A DNA stretch of 52,526 nt, taken from positions 1 through 52,526 of the forward strand of contig NZ_PTIR01000030.1 in the NCBI RefSeq assembly GCF_002934455.1, written 5' to 3'. The position numbers and the translations under genes are program-made. Below the pieces are notes generated by a model. It saw only the letters and a list, made by a program, of their open reading frames with translations, searched no databases and was not told where the DNA came from. Shown one piece after another: positions 30,100 through 38,598 of the stretch. Source of the stretch: Trinickia symbiotica. GTDB taxonomy: Bacteria > Pseudomonadota > Gammaproteobacteria > Burkholderiales > Burkholderiaceae. Within the stretch, counting starts at the first letter, position 1, and each line of letters begins with the position of its first letter.

Positions 30100-31272
30100 G
30101 TGTCGCGCCTCGCCGTTGCCCGCTGGTTTCAGAGCTTTGCCCCGCATCCCATCGCCGTTGCATGGCGCGAACGGGTTCGCGCCTGTCTCGGCGCGCTGAT
30201 CGGCATCGGAGCAACTGGCGTGACAATGTATTGGCTCCTCGGCTCGCAGGCGGACATCCCGCTTCTGGTCGCGCCGATGGGTGCCTCGGCCGTGCTGCTC
30301 TTCGCCGTGCCCGGGAGCCCGCTGGCACAACCTTGGTCATTCGTAGGCGGCAATCTCGTGGCGGCAACGCTCGGTGTGCTCTCGTCGCACTGGCTCACGA
30401 ATCCGATTGCGGCAGCGGCGCTGGCGATCGCCATGGCCACTTGCGCGATGTTCGCGCTGCGTTGCGTGCACCCCCCTTCAGGCGCCGTCGCGTTGACCGC
30501 GGTGCTCGGCGGCCCGACTATCCATGCGCTCGGCTTTCGTTTCGTATTGGAGCCGATCGGATTGCAATCGATCGTTCTGCTCGGTGCGGCCATCGTCTAT
30601 CACGGATTGACGGGACATCGCTATCCGCACACACATGTTGGCCGTGCCGGCGCGAACGCCGCTTCTGGACGGGACGATATGCGTGCCGGCGTGACGCGCG
30701 CCGATATCGAGGCGATCGTTCGGCATCGCGGCGAATGGATCGACGTGGCGGCCGACGACTTGCAGTCTCTCGTGCATGAAGCGCAATTGCTCGCCTACGC
30801 GCGGAGCTTCAGCGATATGACCTGTGATCAGATTATGTCGCGCAACATCGTGACGGTATCGCGCGAAGCAACAGCGGCAGCCGCCTGGCGCCTGCTCGAG
30901 CGACATCGCATCAAGGCCTTGCCCGTCATCGACGATGCACGCCGCGTCGTCGGCATCGTGACGCGAACCGATTTCGTCGGCCGTACGCCGTTCGGCCTGC
31001 GCCGCATTCGCACTGGGCTCGCCGCCTTGAGGCGCGACGGCGCCGCCACCCGCCGTATCGGCGAATTGATGACACCGGCTGTTTGCACTGTCGATGCCTC
31101 GATGCCCGTCGCCGAACTCATCCCGCTCTTCGCGCACTATGGCCATCACCATATCCCTGTGCTCGACAGCGATCGGCGCTTGGCCGGCATGATCACGCAA
31201 TCAGACCTGATCGGCGGCCTGCATCGGCAAACTCAAACGCAAAGGCAACGCCTGAACCTGGCCCGCGCCTGA
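30100..31272 (+). CDS. HPP-family membrane protein with CBS pair
   Basis: About 390 residues. The N-terminal half (about 15-185) has four to five membrane spans and the family signature CVHPPSGAVALTAVLGGP. The C-terminal half carries two CBS domains (MTCDQIMSRNIVTVSREATA and IGELMTPAVCTVDASMPVAELIPLFA), which usually sense adenine nucleotides. HPP proteins of cyanobacteria and chloroplasts have been tied to nitrite transport, and a nitrite reductase operon lies 2.5 kb to the left; this link is inference. Start uncertain: GTG 30100 gives a sensible N terminus; the frame is open back to 29896. Confidence 0.8.
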   Translation: MSRLAVARWFQSFAPHPIAVAWRERVRACLGALIGIGATGVTMYWLLGSQADIPLLVAPMGASAVLLFAVPGSPLAQPWSFVGGNLVAATLGVLSSHWLTNPIAAAALAIAMATCAMFALRCVHPPSGAVALTAVLGGPTIHALGFRFVLEPIGLQSIVLLGAAIVYHGLTGHRYPHTHVGRAGANAASGRDDMRAGVTRADIEAIVRHRGEWIDVAADDLQSLVHEAQLLAYARSFSDMTCDQIMSRNIVTVSREATAAAAWRLLERHRIKALPVIDDARRVVGIVTRTDFVGRTPFGLRRIRTGLAALRRDGAATRRIGELMTPAVCTVDASMPVAELIPLFAHYGHHHIPVLDSDRRLAGMITQSDLIGGLHRQTQTQRQRLNLARA

Positions 31273-31318
31273 TCTCATGTACAGAGCATCGTGCCTTGAT
31301 GGCCGCGCCGGGGTCAAA

Positions 31319-31335
31319 ATATCACAATGTGATAT
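31319..31335. promoter_or_regulatory. Palindromic operator overlapping the marR promoter
   Basis: ATATCACA-A-TGTGATAT is a perfect 17-bp palindrome. Its right end overlaps TATAAT (31333-31338), a likely -10 element, so a bound protein would block transcription. MarR proteins bind such sites and often control themselves. A second repeat, TTTTCGGCC (31338-31346) with GGCCGAAAA (31363-31371), follows and touches the start codon. Confidence 0.75.
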
Positions 31336-31370
31336 AATTTTCGGCCATTTTGAACAGTCTCCGGCCGAAA

Positions 31371-31787
31371 ATGAGAAACCCTGCTTCGCGCGCGCTCGAC
31401 AAAGAAGATTTCGAGCAGCTTTCAGAGTTCCGTTATCAGATGCGCCGATTCGAACGCTTTTCGGAGCGTGCGGCACAAAGCGAAGGTATCACGCCTTTGC
31501 AGTACCTGCTGCTGCTCCATGTGAAAGGCTATCCGGGCCGCGCCTGGGCGACGATCGGCGAGCTGGCGGAGCGGCTGCAGGCGCAGCATCATGGTGTCGT
31601 CGCGCTGGTCTCCCGCTGCGAAGCCATCGGTCTCGTCGAGCGCAGGCAGAGCGAGGTGGATCGGCGGCAGATGGAAGTCCATTTGCTGAAGGCCGGCGAA
31701 TCCATCCTCGCGCGGCTCGCGGCGCTGCACCGCGCCGAACTGAATTCACTGAAGGACACGTTCAACGTGCCGCAGATCGATCTTTAA
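31371..31787 (+). CDS. MarR-family transcriptional regulator
   Basis: 138-residue winged-helix regulator. Recognised by RYQMRRFERFSERAAQSEGITPLQYLLLLHV, the helix-turn-helix TIGELAERLQAQHHGVVALVSRCEAIGLVERR and the wing SEVDRRQMEVHLL (Asp-Arg-Arg). The ligand is unknown. ATG 31371 is preferred; an in-frame TTG at 31350 is possible. The ClC gene starts 22 bases after its stop, so it probably controls its own transcription and that of the channel through the palindrome at 31319. Confidence 0.9.
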   Translation: MRNPASRALDKEDFEQLSEFRYQMRRFERFSERAAQSEGITPLQYLLLLHVKGYPGRAWATIGELAERLQAQHHGVVALVSRCEAIGLVERRQSEVDRRQMEVHLLKAGESILARLAALHRAELNSLKDTFNVPQIDL

Positions 31788-31809
31788 CCGGTTTACGAAC
31801 AGAGAAGCA

Positions 31810-33603
31810 ATGAACGTCGATATTCACAAAAGAGACTTTTCCGCGAATGCGCGCTTGCCTGCCATCTGCGCGCTGGCCGCGGTCATCGGCGTGCTCGGCA
31901 CGGTAGCGGCTTACGTGCTGCTTCATCTGATCCATTTGTTCACGAACCTGTTCTTTTACGGGACGTTCTCGTTCGGCGATCATTCGCCGGCGTCTAACGC
32001 GCTCGGGCCCTGGGTCATCATCGTGCCCGCCGCCGGCGGTCTCGTCGTCGGCCTCATGGCGCGCTTCGGCTCGGAAAAGATTCGCGGTCACGGCATTCCG
32101 GAAGCGATAGAAGCGATCCTTTTTGGCAAGAGCCGCATGTCGCCCAAAGTGGCCGTGTTGAAGCCGCTCTCCTCGGGCATCGTCATCGGCAGCGGCGGGC
32201 CGTTCGGCGCGGAAGGTCCGATCATCATGACCGGCGGCGCGCTCGGCTCGCTGCTCGCGCAATGCTTCAAGGTGACGGCGGCCGAACGCAAGACGCTGCT
32301 CGTCGCGGGCGCGGCGGCGGGCATGACGGCCGTGTTCGGCACGCCGGTCGCGGCCGTGCTGCTCGCCGTCGAATTGCTGCTCTTCGAATGGCGCCCGCGC
32401 AGCTTCTTGCCAGTCGCACTCGCGTGCGCCGTGGCAGGCTTCGTGCGCGCCGCATGGTTCGGCGCCGGGCCGCTTTTTCCGCTGCAGACGGCCGCGCCTC
32501 ATGCGATCTCGCTCGCGTCGTGCGCGATCCTCGGGCTCGGCAGCGGCGCACTCGCTTGCGGCCTGTCGGTATCGCTCTACAAGACGGAAGACCTCTTCGG
32601 CAAGCTGCCGCTGCATTGGATGTGGTGGCCCGCACTCGGCGGCCTCATCATCGGCATCGGCGGTTTTATCGAGCCGCGCGTCCTGGGCGTCGGTTACGAT
32701 GTCATCGGCGATCTGCTGCATCAAAACCTGTCGATTCAAATCGCTGTCGCGATCCTCGTCGTCAAGGCGATCGTATGGGTCATCGCGCTCGGCTCCGGGA
32801 CGTCGGGCGGTGTGCTCGCGCCGCTGCTCATGCTCGGCGCGGGGCTCGGCGTCGTCCTCGGCCATATTCTGCCGGGCGGTGAGCCGACACTGTGGCCACT
32901 CGTCTCGATGGCCGCGACGCTCGGCGCCACGCTTGGCGCGCCGCTGACCGCGATTCTCTTTGCGTTCGGATTAACGCACGATAGCAACGCGCTCTTGCCG
33001 CTCCTCACGGCAACGCTCGTCGCCCACGGCTTTACCACCGTCGTCATGCGGCGCTCGATCATGACCGAGAAAATCGCGCGGCGCGGATATCACATCTATC
33101 GCGAATATGGCGTCGACCCGCTGGAACGTCACTATGTCGAGGAAGTGATGACACGCAGCGTCGAAACCATCGATGCGTCGCTGACGACGCACGAAGCGCT
33201 GAAGACGTTCTTCGGCGAGAGTCAGTCGCATCGCGCTTACCCGGTCGTACGTGGCAACAAACTCGTCGGCGTAGTCGATCGCGGCACGGTCGTGGCCTTG
33301 AACGCCGAGCACGGCGACCGAACGGCCGATCTTACGCTCGGCGATGCACTGGCTGGCCACTCGACACCGGTCGCGCTCGCCGACGAAACCTGCAGGCTCG
33401 TTGCGACGCGCCTCGCCGTCCATGGCCTCGAACGATTGCCCGTCGTCGCCGATCGCGAGTCGCTCGAACTCGTGGGCATCGTCGCACGAAGCGACCTCGT
33501 CAAGCCGGCTCGCGCTCACTTCGAGGAAGAACACAAGAGAGAGCGATTTCGCGGGCTGAGTCTGCTGCGCCCCTCTCGGCTGCCACGGAGGAAGGCCTCG
33601 TAG
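31810..33603 (+). CDS. ClC-family anion channel/antiporter with CBS pair
   Basis: 597-residue ClC protein. The first filter motif reads GHGIPE (residues 93-98), with His where Ser107 of E. coli ClC lies; the second is GSGGPFGAEGP with the gating Glu at 135. The third filter region is SGTSGGVLAPLLMLGAGLG. About ten helices precede a cytoplasmic CBS pair (about 435-585; VEEVMTRSVETIDAS and VATRLAVHGLERLPVV). Transported anion not certain. Translated behind marR in the same transcript. Confidence 0.93.
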   Translation: MNVDIHKRDFSANARLPAICALAAVIGVLGTVAAYVLLHLIHLFTNLFFYGTFSFGDHSPASNALGPWVIIVPAAGGLVVGLMARFGSEKIRGHGIPEAIEAILFGKSRMSPKVAVLKPLSSGIVIGSGGPFGAEGPIIMTGGALGSLLAQCFKVTAAERKTLLVAGAAAGMTAVFGTPVAAVLLAVELLLFEWRPRSFLPVALACAVAGFVRAAWFGAGPLFPLQTAAPHAISLASCAILGLGSGALACGLSVSLYKTEDLFGKLPLHWMWWPALGGLIIGIGGFIEPRVLGVGYDVIGDLLHQNLSIQIAVAILVVKAIVWVIALGSGTSGGVLAPLLMLGAGLGVVLGHILPGGEPTLWPLVSMAATLGATLGAPLTAILFAFGLTHDSNALLPLLTATLVAHGFTTVVMRRSIMTEKIARRGYHIYREYGVDPLERHYVEEVMTRSVETIDASLTTHEALKTFFGESQSHRAYPVVRGNKLVGVVDRGTVVALNAEHGDRTADLTLGDALAGHSTPVALADETCRLVATRLAVHGLERLPVVADRESLELVGIVARSDLVKPARAHFEEEHKRERFRGLSLLRPSRLPRRKAS

Positions 33604-33828
33604 GACGGCGCGCGGCGCGAGCCACAACCATGACGACGGGACGCGCTGCTCGTCCTGGGTGGGTGAACGCACCGATCAGACGCTATTCAGTGGGTAAGCG
33701 GACGAGTGCCGTTAGCCATCGCACATTCGCCGTACACGGCAAGTCTGACAATTGGCTCAAGCGCGGTCGAGAAAGAGGGCAAAGCACCCGCGCTCAAGCG
33801 GTGCCGGCTGCAAACGGGGAGGCCGAAT

Positions 33829-34134
33829 ATGAACATTCTGGAACTGGCGACACAATCAGGCTTGCAGGTGTTGCTCGACGCACGCATCGGCAGCCAGACC
33901 TACCACAGCATCAGCGGTTCGATCTCCGCTCTGCAACGATTCGCCGATTCGATCAAGGCGGCAACGCTGGCGGAATCGGCGAAGCGCGAGGACGCTGAGC
34001 GCGCAACGAAGCAACCAGTCCCGCGTAGCGCGGCGGTGCGTGCACGACGCGCGCACCGCCGTGCATTGCTGTGTCGCCGCGTGTCGGTAGTCGTGCGGCC
34101 CGCTGCCGCGACGTTTCGCTCCCGGGCAGGCTAA
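33829..34134 (+). CDS. Small hypothetical protein
   Basis: 101 residues beginning MNILELATQSGLQVLLDARIG, with GGGGAGG 6 bases upstream. The first 55 residues look like a normal amphipathic helical protein; from about residue 60 the chain turns very Arg-rich (AAVRARRAHRRALLCRR), as often happens after a frameshift in high-G+C DNA. No domain recognised. It converges with the universal stress gene. The stretch 33604-33828 before it shows no gene. Confidence 0.5.
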   Translation: MNILELATQSGLQVLLDARIGSQTYHSISGSISALQRFADSIKAATLAESAKREDAERATKQPVPRSAAVRARRAHRRALLCRRVSVVVRPAAATFRSRAG

Positions 34135-34210
34135 GCTCGCTCGTGCCTGCAGCGGCGGACGAGCGCACCCGGGCACAAGGCCGATCAAGGAGCACGCCGC
34201 GCACCGAGGT

Positions 34211-34684
34211 TCAGCTTGCGGCGCCCTCCTCCTCTTCGGTAATGTCGCGCAGCAACAGCAACGGGATGGTGGTACCGCGCAGCAACGATTCGGCGACGCT
34301 GCCGGCAAGGAGCCGCCTGAATCCCCGGCGACCATGCGAATACATCACAACGAGATCGGCCGAAAACTCGTCGATGCCTCGCTTCAAGACAGCGACGATG
34401 CTGTCTCCGTACGAATCGATCGCGCGGACGCTCCCCACCACGCCCGCCCGCGCGAAACGCTCGCGTGCCTCGTCGAGAACGGACGTTGCCGTGCGGCTTG
34501 TCGTATCGGTGGGGGGTATTTCCTCGACATACGCACCCCCGATATCGACGAGCTGTGCCGGATGCACGAGCACGAAGACGGCCTGCACTTCCGCATGAAG
34601 CGACCGCGCAAGCTCGATGGCTCTATCGAGTGCATGCAACGCGCCTTCGCTGCCATCGACTGGCACCAAGATTCGCTTGTACAT
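34211..34684 (-). CDS. Universal stress protein (UspA family)
   Basis: 157-residue single-domain Usp. It begins MYKRILVPVDGSEGALHALDRAI and has the ATP-binding pattern G-x2-G-x6-GS: SHGRRGFRRLLAGSVAESLLR (Gly118, Gly121, Gly128-Ser129). ATP-binding Usp proteins act in stress and low-oxygen survival. The start has GGAGGCG upstream. Its partner is not clear; the reductase gene downstream is on the same strand but its stop is separated by 152 bases. Confidence 0.92.
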   Translation of the reverse strand: MYKRILVPVDGSEGALHALDRAIELARSLHAEVQAVFVLVHPAQLVDIGGAYVEEIPPTDTTSRTATSVLDEARERFARAGVVGSVRAIDSYGDSIVAVLKRGIDEFSADLVVMYSHGRRGFRRLLAGSVAESLLRGTTIPLLLLRDITEEEEGAAS

Positions 34685-34836
34685 GAGACGCCTCCATTAG
34701 AGAACGGCGTCCGCCAGGCGCATCGCTACGCATCGCGAACGTCCGGTATATGAGGCAGTATGGTTGGGATCCCGCCTGCGAACAACTGCCGCCATGCTCG
34801 ACTCGACAGGCCGAGCGTGCGCGTGCGCACGCTCGC

Positions 34837-35919
34837 TCAATGTCCCTCTGCATGCGCGGCCACGCCCTCGGCGCCGAGGATCCGCTCGGACAGCTTTTGA
34901 TCGTAGCTCGAATGCACATGCACGCGCTTTTTGTCGGGGAACGCATAGGTATAGGCCTTGCGCAGCGCGAGCGAGGCTTCGTGAAAGCCCGAGAGGATCA
35001 GTTTCTGCTTGTTAGGATAGACGGCAATATCGCCGACGGCGAAGATCCCGGGCTTCGACGATTCGTAGTTCGACGTATCGACGGCCACGCGCCCGCCAAG
35101 CGTCTCCAATCCCCATCGCGCGATCGGACCGAGCTCCGCAACAAGGCCAAAAAGCGCGATCAGATGATCGGCGTCGATGACGACCGACCCACCGATCCGC
35201 TTCACTTCGACGGATCGCAATTTGCCGCCCGGCGCATCGAGGGCTGCGATCGTGCCGATGATCAGGTCGAGCTCGCCCGCCGCCGCGGCGTTCTTTACTT
35301 CCTGCACCGTCGCGGCAGCCGCACGAAACGTCTCACGTCGATGAACGAGCGTGACGCGCTTCGCCACGCCACGCAATGCCAAGGCCCAATCGAGCGCCGA
35401 ATCGCCGCCGCCGGCCACGACAACGCGTTGATCGGCAAACGTCGAGCGTTGCCGCACAGCGTAGTGAACGTGCCGCCCTTCCAGCGCCTGGGCTTCTTCG
35501 AGTGCCACGCGTTGCGGAACGAATGCACCATTCCCCGCGGAAAGTAATATTGCCGCCGCGTCGAATCTCAGACCTTGCTCCGTGCTGACGAGCCAGCGCT
35601 TGTCTTCCCCGCGTTGCTCGACATGCAGGACGCGCTGACCGAGATGAATCGGCGGTGCGAACGGCTTGCATTGCTCCATCAGCCGCTCGACGAGCTCACG
35701 CGCCGTGCAGACAGGAACAGCCGGAATATCGAAGATCGGCTTTTCCGGATAGAGCTCGATACATTGGCCGCCGACTTCACCGAGCGCATCGACGAGGTGG
35801 CACGACAATCCGATCACGCCGGCTTCGAACGCGGCGAAGAGGCCGACGGGCCCCGCTCCGACGATGACGACATCGGTTCGTATCGGATTGCCGGTTTCGG
35901 GGGATGTTGCCTCGTTCAC
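34837..35919 (-). CDS. Ferredoxin/flavodoxin-NADP+ reductase, TrxR-like type
   Basis: 360-residue flavoenzyme that moves electrons between NADPH and ferredoxin or flavodoxin. FAD motif GAGPVGLFAAFEAG (residues 21-34) and NADPH motif VVAGGGDSALDWA near 166. There is no CxxC pair, which separates it from true thioredoxin reductase and fits the TrxR-like FNR family. FAVGDIAVYPNKQKLILSGFHEASLA is the usual C-terminal FAD segment. Start is GTG 35919. Could supply electrons for a NasA-type enzyme, but this is only a possibility. Confidence 0.9.
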   Translation of the reverse strand: MNEATSPETGNPIRTDVVIVGAGPVGLFAAFEAGVIGLSCHLVDALGEVGGQCIELYPEKPIFDIPAVPVCTARELVERLMEQCKPFAPPIHLGQRVLHVEQRGEDKRWLVSTEQGLRFDAAAILLSAGNGAFVPQRVALEEAQALEGRHVHYAVRQRSTFADQRVVVAGGGDSALDWALALRGVAKRVTLVHRRETFRAAAATVQEVKNAAAAGELDLIIGTIAALDAPGGKLRSVEVKRIGGSVVIDADHLIALFGLVAELGPIARWGLETLGGRVAVDTSNYESSKPGIFAVGDIAVYPNKQKLILSGFHEASLALRKAYTYAFPDKKRVHVHSSYDQKLSERILGAEGVAAHAEGH

Positions 35920-36129
35920 GCTCGATTCTCCACGGTTCTCGACAAAATGCGACGATGCATGCGCTCCCGCACGACGCGTGCCTTACCGCGCATGGACTAC
36001 TCGCCCTCACACAACCGCTACATGGCGATGAGCGCGATGCGGCGATATCGTCGCGAATGAACGCAGTATACGAGGCAGCGGCCAGCGAGCATGCAGTGGC
36101 CCATTCCCCAGTAGGGAGAAACGTCAAAC

Positions 36130-36155
36130 AAAAGGCGCCGCAAGCGGCGCCTTTT
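36130..36155. terminator. Bidirectional intrinsic terminator
   Basis: AAAAGGCGCCGC and GCGGCGCCTTTT form a perfect 12-bp stem around AA, with T-rich sequence on both strands (CCTTTTTC on plus, CCTTTTGTTT on minus). It lies 26 bases past the porin stop (minus strand). Confidence 0.9.
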
Positions 36156-36181
36156 TCTACGATCGAGCGATCGGATGCGTC

Positions 36182-37297
36182 TTAGAAGCGGTGACGCAAG
36201 CCGACGGTTGCGGCCGTCTGGTTGATCGAGCTCGAGAAGCCGCTACCCGTGGTCGGGTTGTAGATGAAAGCCGTCGTGCCAGCCGGGCCCGAAGCGCGCT
36301 GATAGACGACCTGCGCGTAGACATCGGTGCGCTTCGACAGCGAGTAGTCAGCCTGAGCGCCGACTTGATGGAAGTGCTGGCTCACGCCCGACACGTTCTG
36401 GTTCGTGTAGGTATAAGCCACGCCGAGACCCAGCGCCGGCGTCAAGTTGTACTTGGCGTTGGCTTCATAGTTGTTTTGACGAAGCGAGAGCGGGATCGCG
36501 GTAGCGTTGTCGACACGCGCTTGCGTCCAAACGACGCCGACCTGTGCCGGGCCGAACGCATAGCTCGCGCCCGCACCGTACGTGCGCAGACGGAAGTTGC
36601 CAAGGCTCGAGAGGCCGAAGGCCGAGTTTGCGAACGAGCTATCCGTCGCGCCGCCGGTCGTGCTGAACGGATTGTTCTCTTGCGCATACGACGCTGCGAT
36701 GCGCAGGCCCTGGAATTGATAGGCCGCGCCGACGCTGTACTCGCGGTTGTTGTTGAAACCGGTCTGATTCGAGAAACCGTAAGTGCCGCCGAACTGCAAG
36801 CCGGAGTAGTTCGCGCTCGTGAACTTGATCGAGTTGTTCACGGCCGAGCCGCCGTTCGTGTTGAGGTTGTCGAGATTTCCGAAGTGTGCGAACGACGTGC
36901 CGCCCCAGCTGCCCGTTGCCGTCAGCGGCGCGAGGAAGTCCTGTTCCGCATCGTACTGACGGCCGAGCGTCACGGTGCCGTAGTTGCTCGACAGGCCGAC
37001 GAACGCCTGGCGATTGAACATGCCGTTGTTGTTGGCGAACTTGCCGTTGCCGAGGTTGAAGCCGCTTTCGAGGGTGAAGATCGCCTTCAGACCGTTACCG
37101 AGATCCTCCGCGCCGCGCAGACCGAAGCGGCTTTGGTCGATGCCGCCACTCGTCTGCTGCCAGTTCGAGTGACCGCCGACATTGCTCGTGTACGTGATGC
37201 CCGCATCGAGCACGCCGTAGAGCGTGACGCTGCTTTGTGCATGTGCGGCAACCGCGAACGACGAGGAGACCGCGGCAACAATGAGGGTTTTTTTCAT
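36182..37297 (-). CDS. Gram-negative porin (OmpC-like, Porin_4)
   Basis: 371-residue trimeric porin. Signal peptide MKKTLIVAAVSSSFAVAAHA, mature start QSSVTLYGVLDAGI, segments QSRFGLRGAEDLGNGLKAIFTLESGFN and FNRQAFVGLSSNYGTVTLGRQYD, and a C terminus GLRHRF with final Phe. All are standard for burkholderial general porins that pass small hydrophilic solutes. Single transcription unit ending at the 36130 terminator. Confidence 0.95.
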   Translation of the reverse strand: MKKTLIVAAVSSSFAVAAHAQSSVTLYGVLDAGITYTSNVGGHSNWQQTSGGIDQSRFGLRGAEDLGNGLKAIFTLESGFNLGNGKFANNNGMFNRQAFVGLSSNYGTVTLGRQYDAEQDFLAPLTATGSWGGTSFAHFGNLDNLNTNGGSAVNNSIKFTSANYSGLQFGGTYGFSNQTGFNNNREYSVGAAYQFQGLRIAASYAQENNPFSTTGGATDSSFANSAFGLSSLGNFRLRTYGAGASYAFGPAQVGVVWTQARVDNATAIPLSLRQNNYEANAKYNLTPALGLGVAYTYTNQNVSGVSQHFHQVGAQADYSLSKRTDVYAQVVYQRASGPAGTTAFIYNPTTGSGFSSSINQTAATVGLRHRF

Positions 37298-37814
37298 GAG
37301 AGTGCCTTTCTATGACAACTGGCCTGGAGCCAGACTTCCGACAGACGGCCGCATTGCCTTCGCCGCCCTTGGGCGGGCGAACTGAATCCCCTGCGGAAAC
37401 CGTCCTACGAGCCGCGAGTCTACGGGCTGACCCTAGTTAGGGTATACGTGTAGAACGCAATACATTATTTCGCTAGCTGAAAGGAACTTGTCTGGGTCGC
37501 CCACTATGTCAATGATTCTATTGAATTATGCAAATATACCCAGCGCGCCGATTTGATCGATCCCCATTTGTCGACGCGCCCAGCGACGAGCAAAAGGTTG
37601 CAAAACTGCAACAGGTGCTTAATACGGCTGTCACGCCGGAGGATGTGACCGGTTCTGTCTCGAACGGCAAGGGGCGCCGCGAATTGGCGGATGGTGACGA
37701 TACTCTCTCGCTCGCCATGCCTATCCTATGGGTATGCTCAGAAGAGACGTCGAATGTCGGCACCGCCGGTTGGCGGCGCTGGGTATCCCTCAATCGAACG
37801 AAGATCACAAACCA
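37298..37814. other. 517-base porin leader and intergenic region
   Basis: Upstream region of the porin (minus) and of the exported protein (plus). It holds the palindrome CCCTA-GT-TAGGG (37431-37442) and A+T-rich stretches near 37455-37545 suited to promoters. Open frames of 96 codons exist on both strands at 37518-37818 but overlap each other and look like chance frames. Confidence 0.5.
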
Positions 37815-38348
37815 ATGAGCGTCCGTTTTCGGGTTGGCATTGCACTACTGGTGACTATCGCGCCCGCGATTTCGTCGGCGCAAAGACCGGTCACGTATCC
37901 GATGCGAAGCCAGACGCCATCCCAGCAAGCCATCGACCAGGCGCTGTGCTACGCGCAGGCGAAAAAGGAAACGAACGTGGACATCGCGCGGCAACCGCAG
38001 ACGCCGACGCGCACGACACCGATCACGTTCGCGTCCGATGCAGGCCGCGGCACATCGGCGCCACCTTTGCCTGCGAGTACCGGCGTGGCCAGCGCGGCGG
38101 CTCCCAATGCGGCTGCACCGACCGCTGCTTCCGGCGCAAGCGCCGGCATAGGTGCAAGCCAGTCGGGGACAGCGGCATCGGCGGCACCCATGGCATCGGC
38201 TCCAGGAGCGGCGTCAGGGCCGTCGATGGCAACAGGGAACGCAAGTGAAACCAAAATGCCTCCGTTGCCTCCCCCCGAGCCACCGATGACGACTTACTGG
38301 CGCTCGTGGGGCAACTGCATGCAAAGCCGGGGTTACGGCGTTCAGTAG
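37815..38348 (+). CDS. Exported Ala/Ser/Pro-rich protein
   Basis: 177-residue protein with a signal peptide (MSVRFRVGIALLVTIAPAISSAQ). Residues about 70-140 are low complexity (Ala, Ser, Gly, Pro). Two short conserved-looking parts flank it: IDQALCYAQAKKETNVD and, at the C terminus, TTYWRSWGNCMQSRGYGVQ, a Cys-containing motif that recalls the ends of small glycine-zipper outer-membrane proteins. Start ATG 37815; an open frame to 37728 is less likely. Function unknown. Confidence 0.6.
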   Translation: MSVRFRVGIALLVTIAPAISSAQRPVTYPMRSQTPSQQAIDQALCYAQAKKETNVDIARQPQTPTRTTPITFASDAGRGTSAPPLPASTGVASAAAPNAAAPTAASGASAGIGASQSGTAASAAPMASAPGAASGPSMATGNASETKMPPLPPPEPPMTTYWRSWGNCMQSRGYGVQ

Positions 38349-38449
38349 ACCGGACGCTCGCACTCGAGGCACCGATGATCGGGACTCCGAAATATCTGTT
38401 CCCCACATGAGTGGAGCACGTTAGTCATTAGCGTCACCCATCGACGCTG

Positions 38450-38500
38450 GAGCGCCGCCTGCGGCGCTCATCGTCGCCGCAACAGACTTTACAGTCTGTT
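38450..38500 (+). terminator. Two stem-loops after the exported protein
   Basis: GAGCGCCGC/GCGGCGCTC (38450-38469, 2-base centre) and AACAGACT/AGTCTGTT (38481-38500, loop TTAC). Both are perfect. No T-run follows directly; they probably end or protect the mRNA of the gene ending at 38348. Confidence 0.5.
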
Positions 38501-38598
38501 ACCCGCATGCTGCATACAGTCAAAACGGCTTTCCCTATACTCCGTTGCGCAACTGGCCCTACCCGCGCTCCGTGAGCGTTACTTCTTATCGAAATCCG

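Noticed and set aside
37518-37818. 96-codon frames on both strands before the exported protein
   Set aside because: They overlap each other, lack ribosome binding sites, and cover the likely promoter region.
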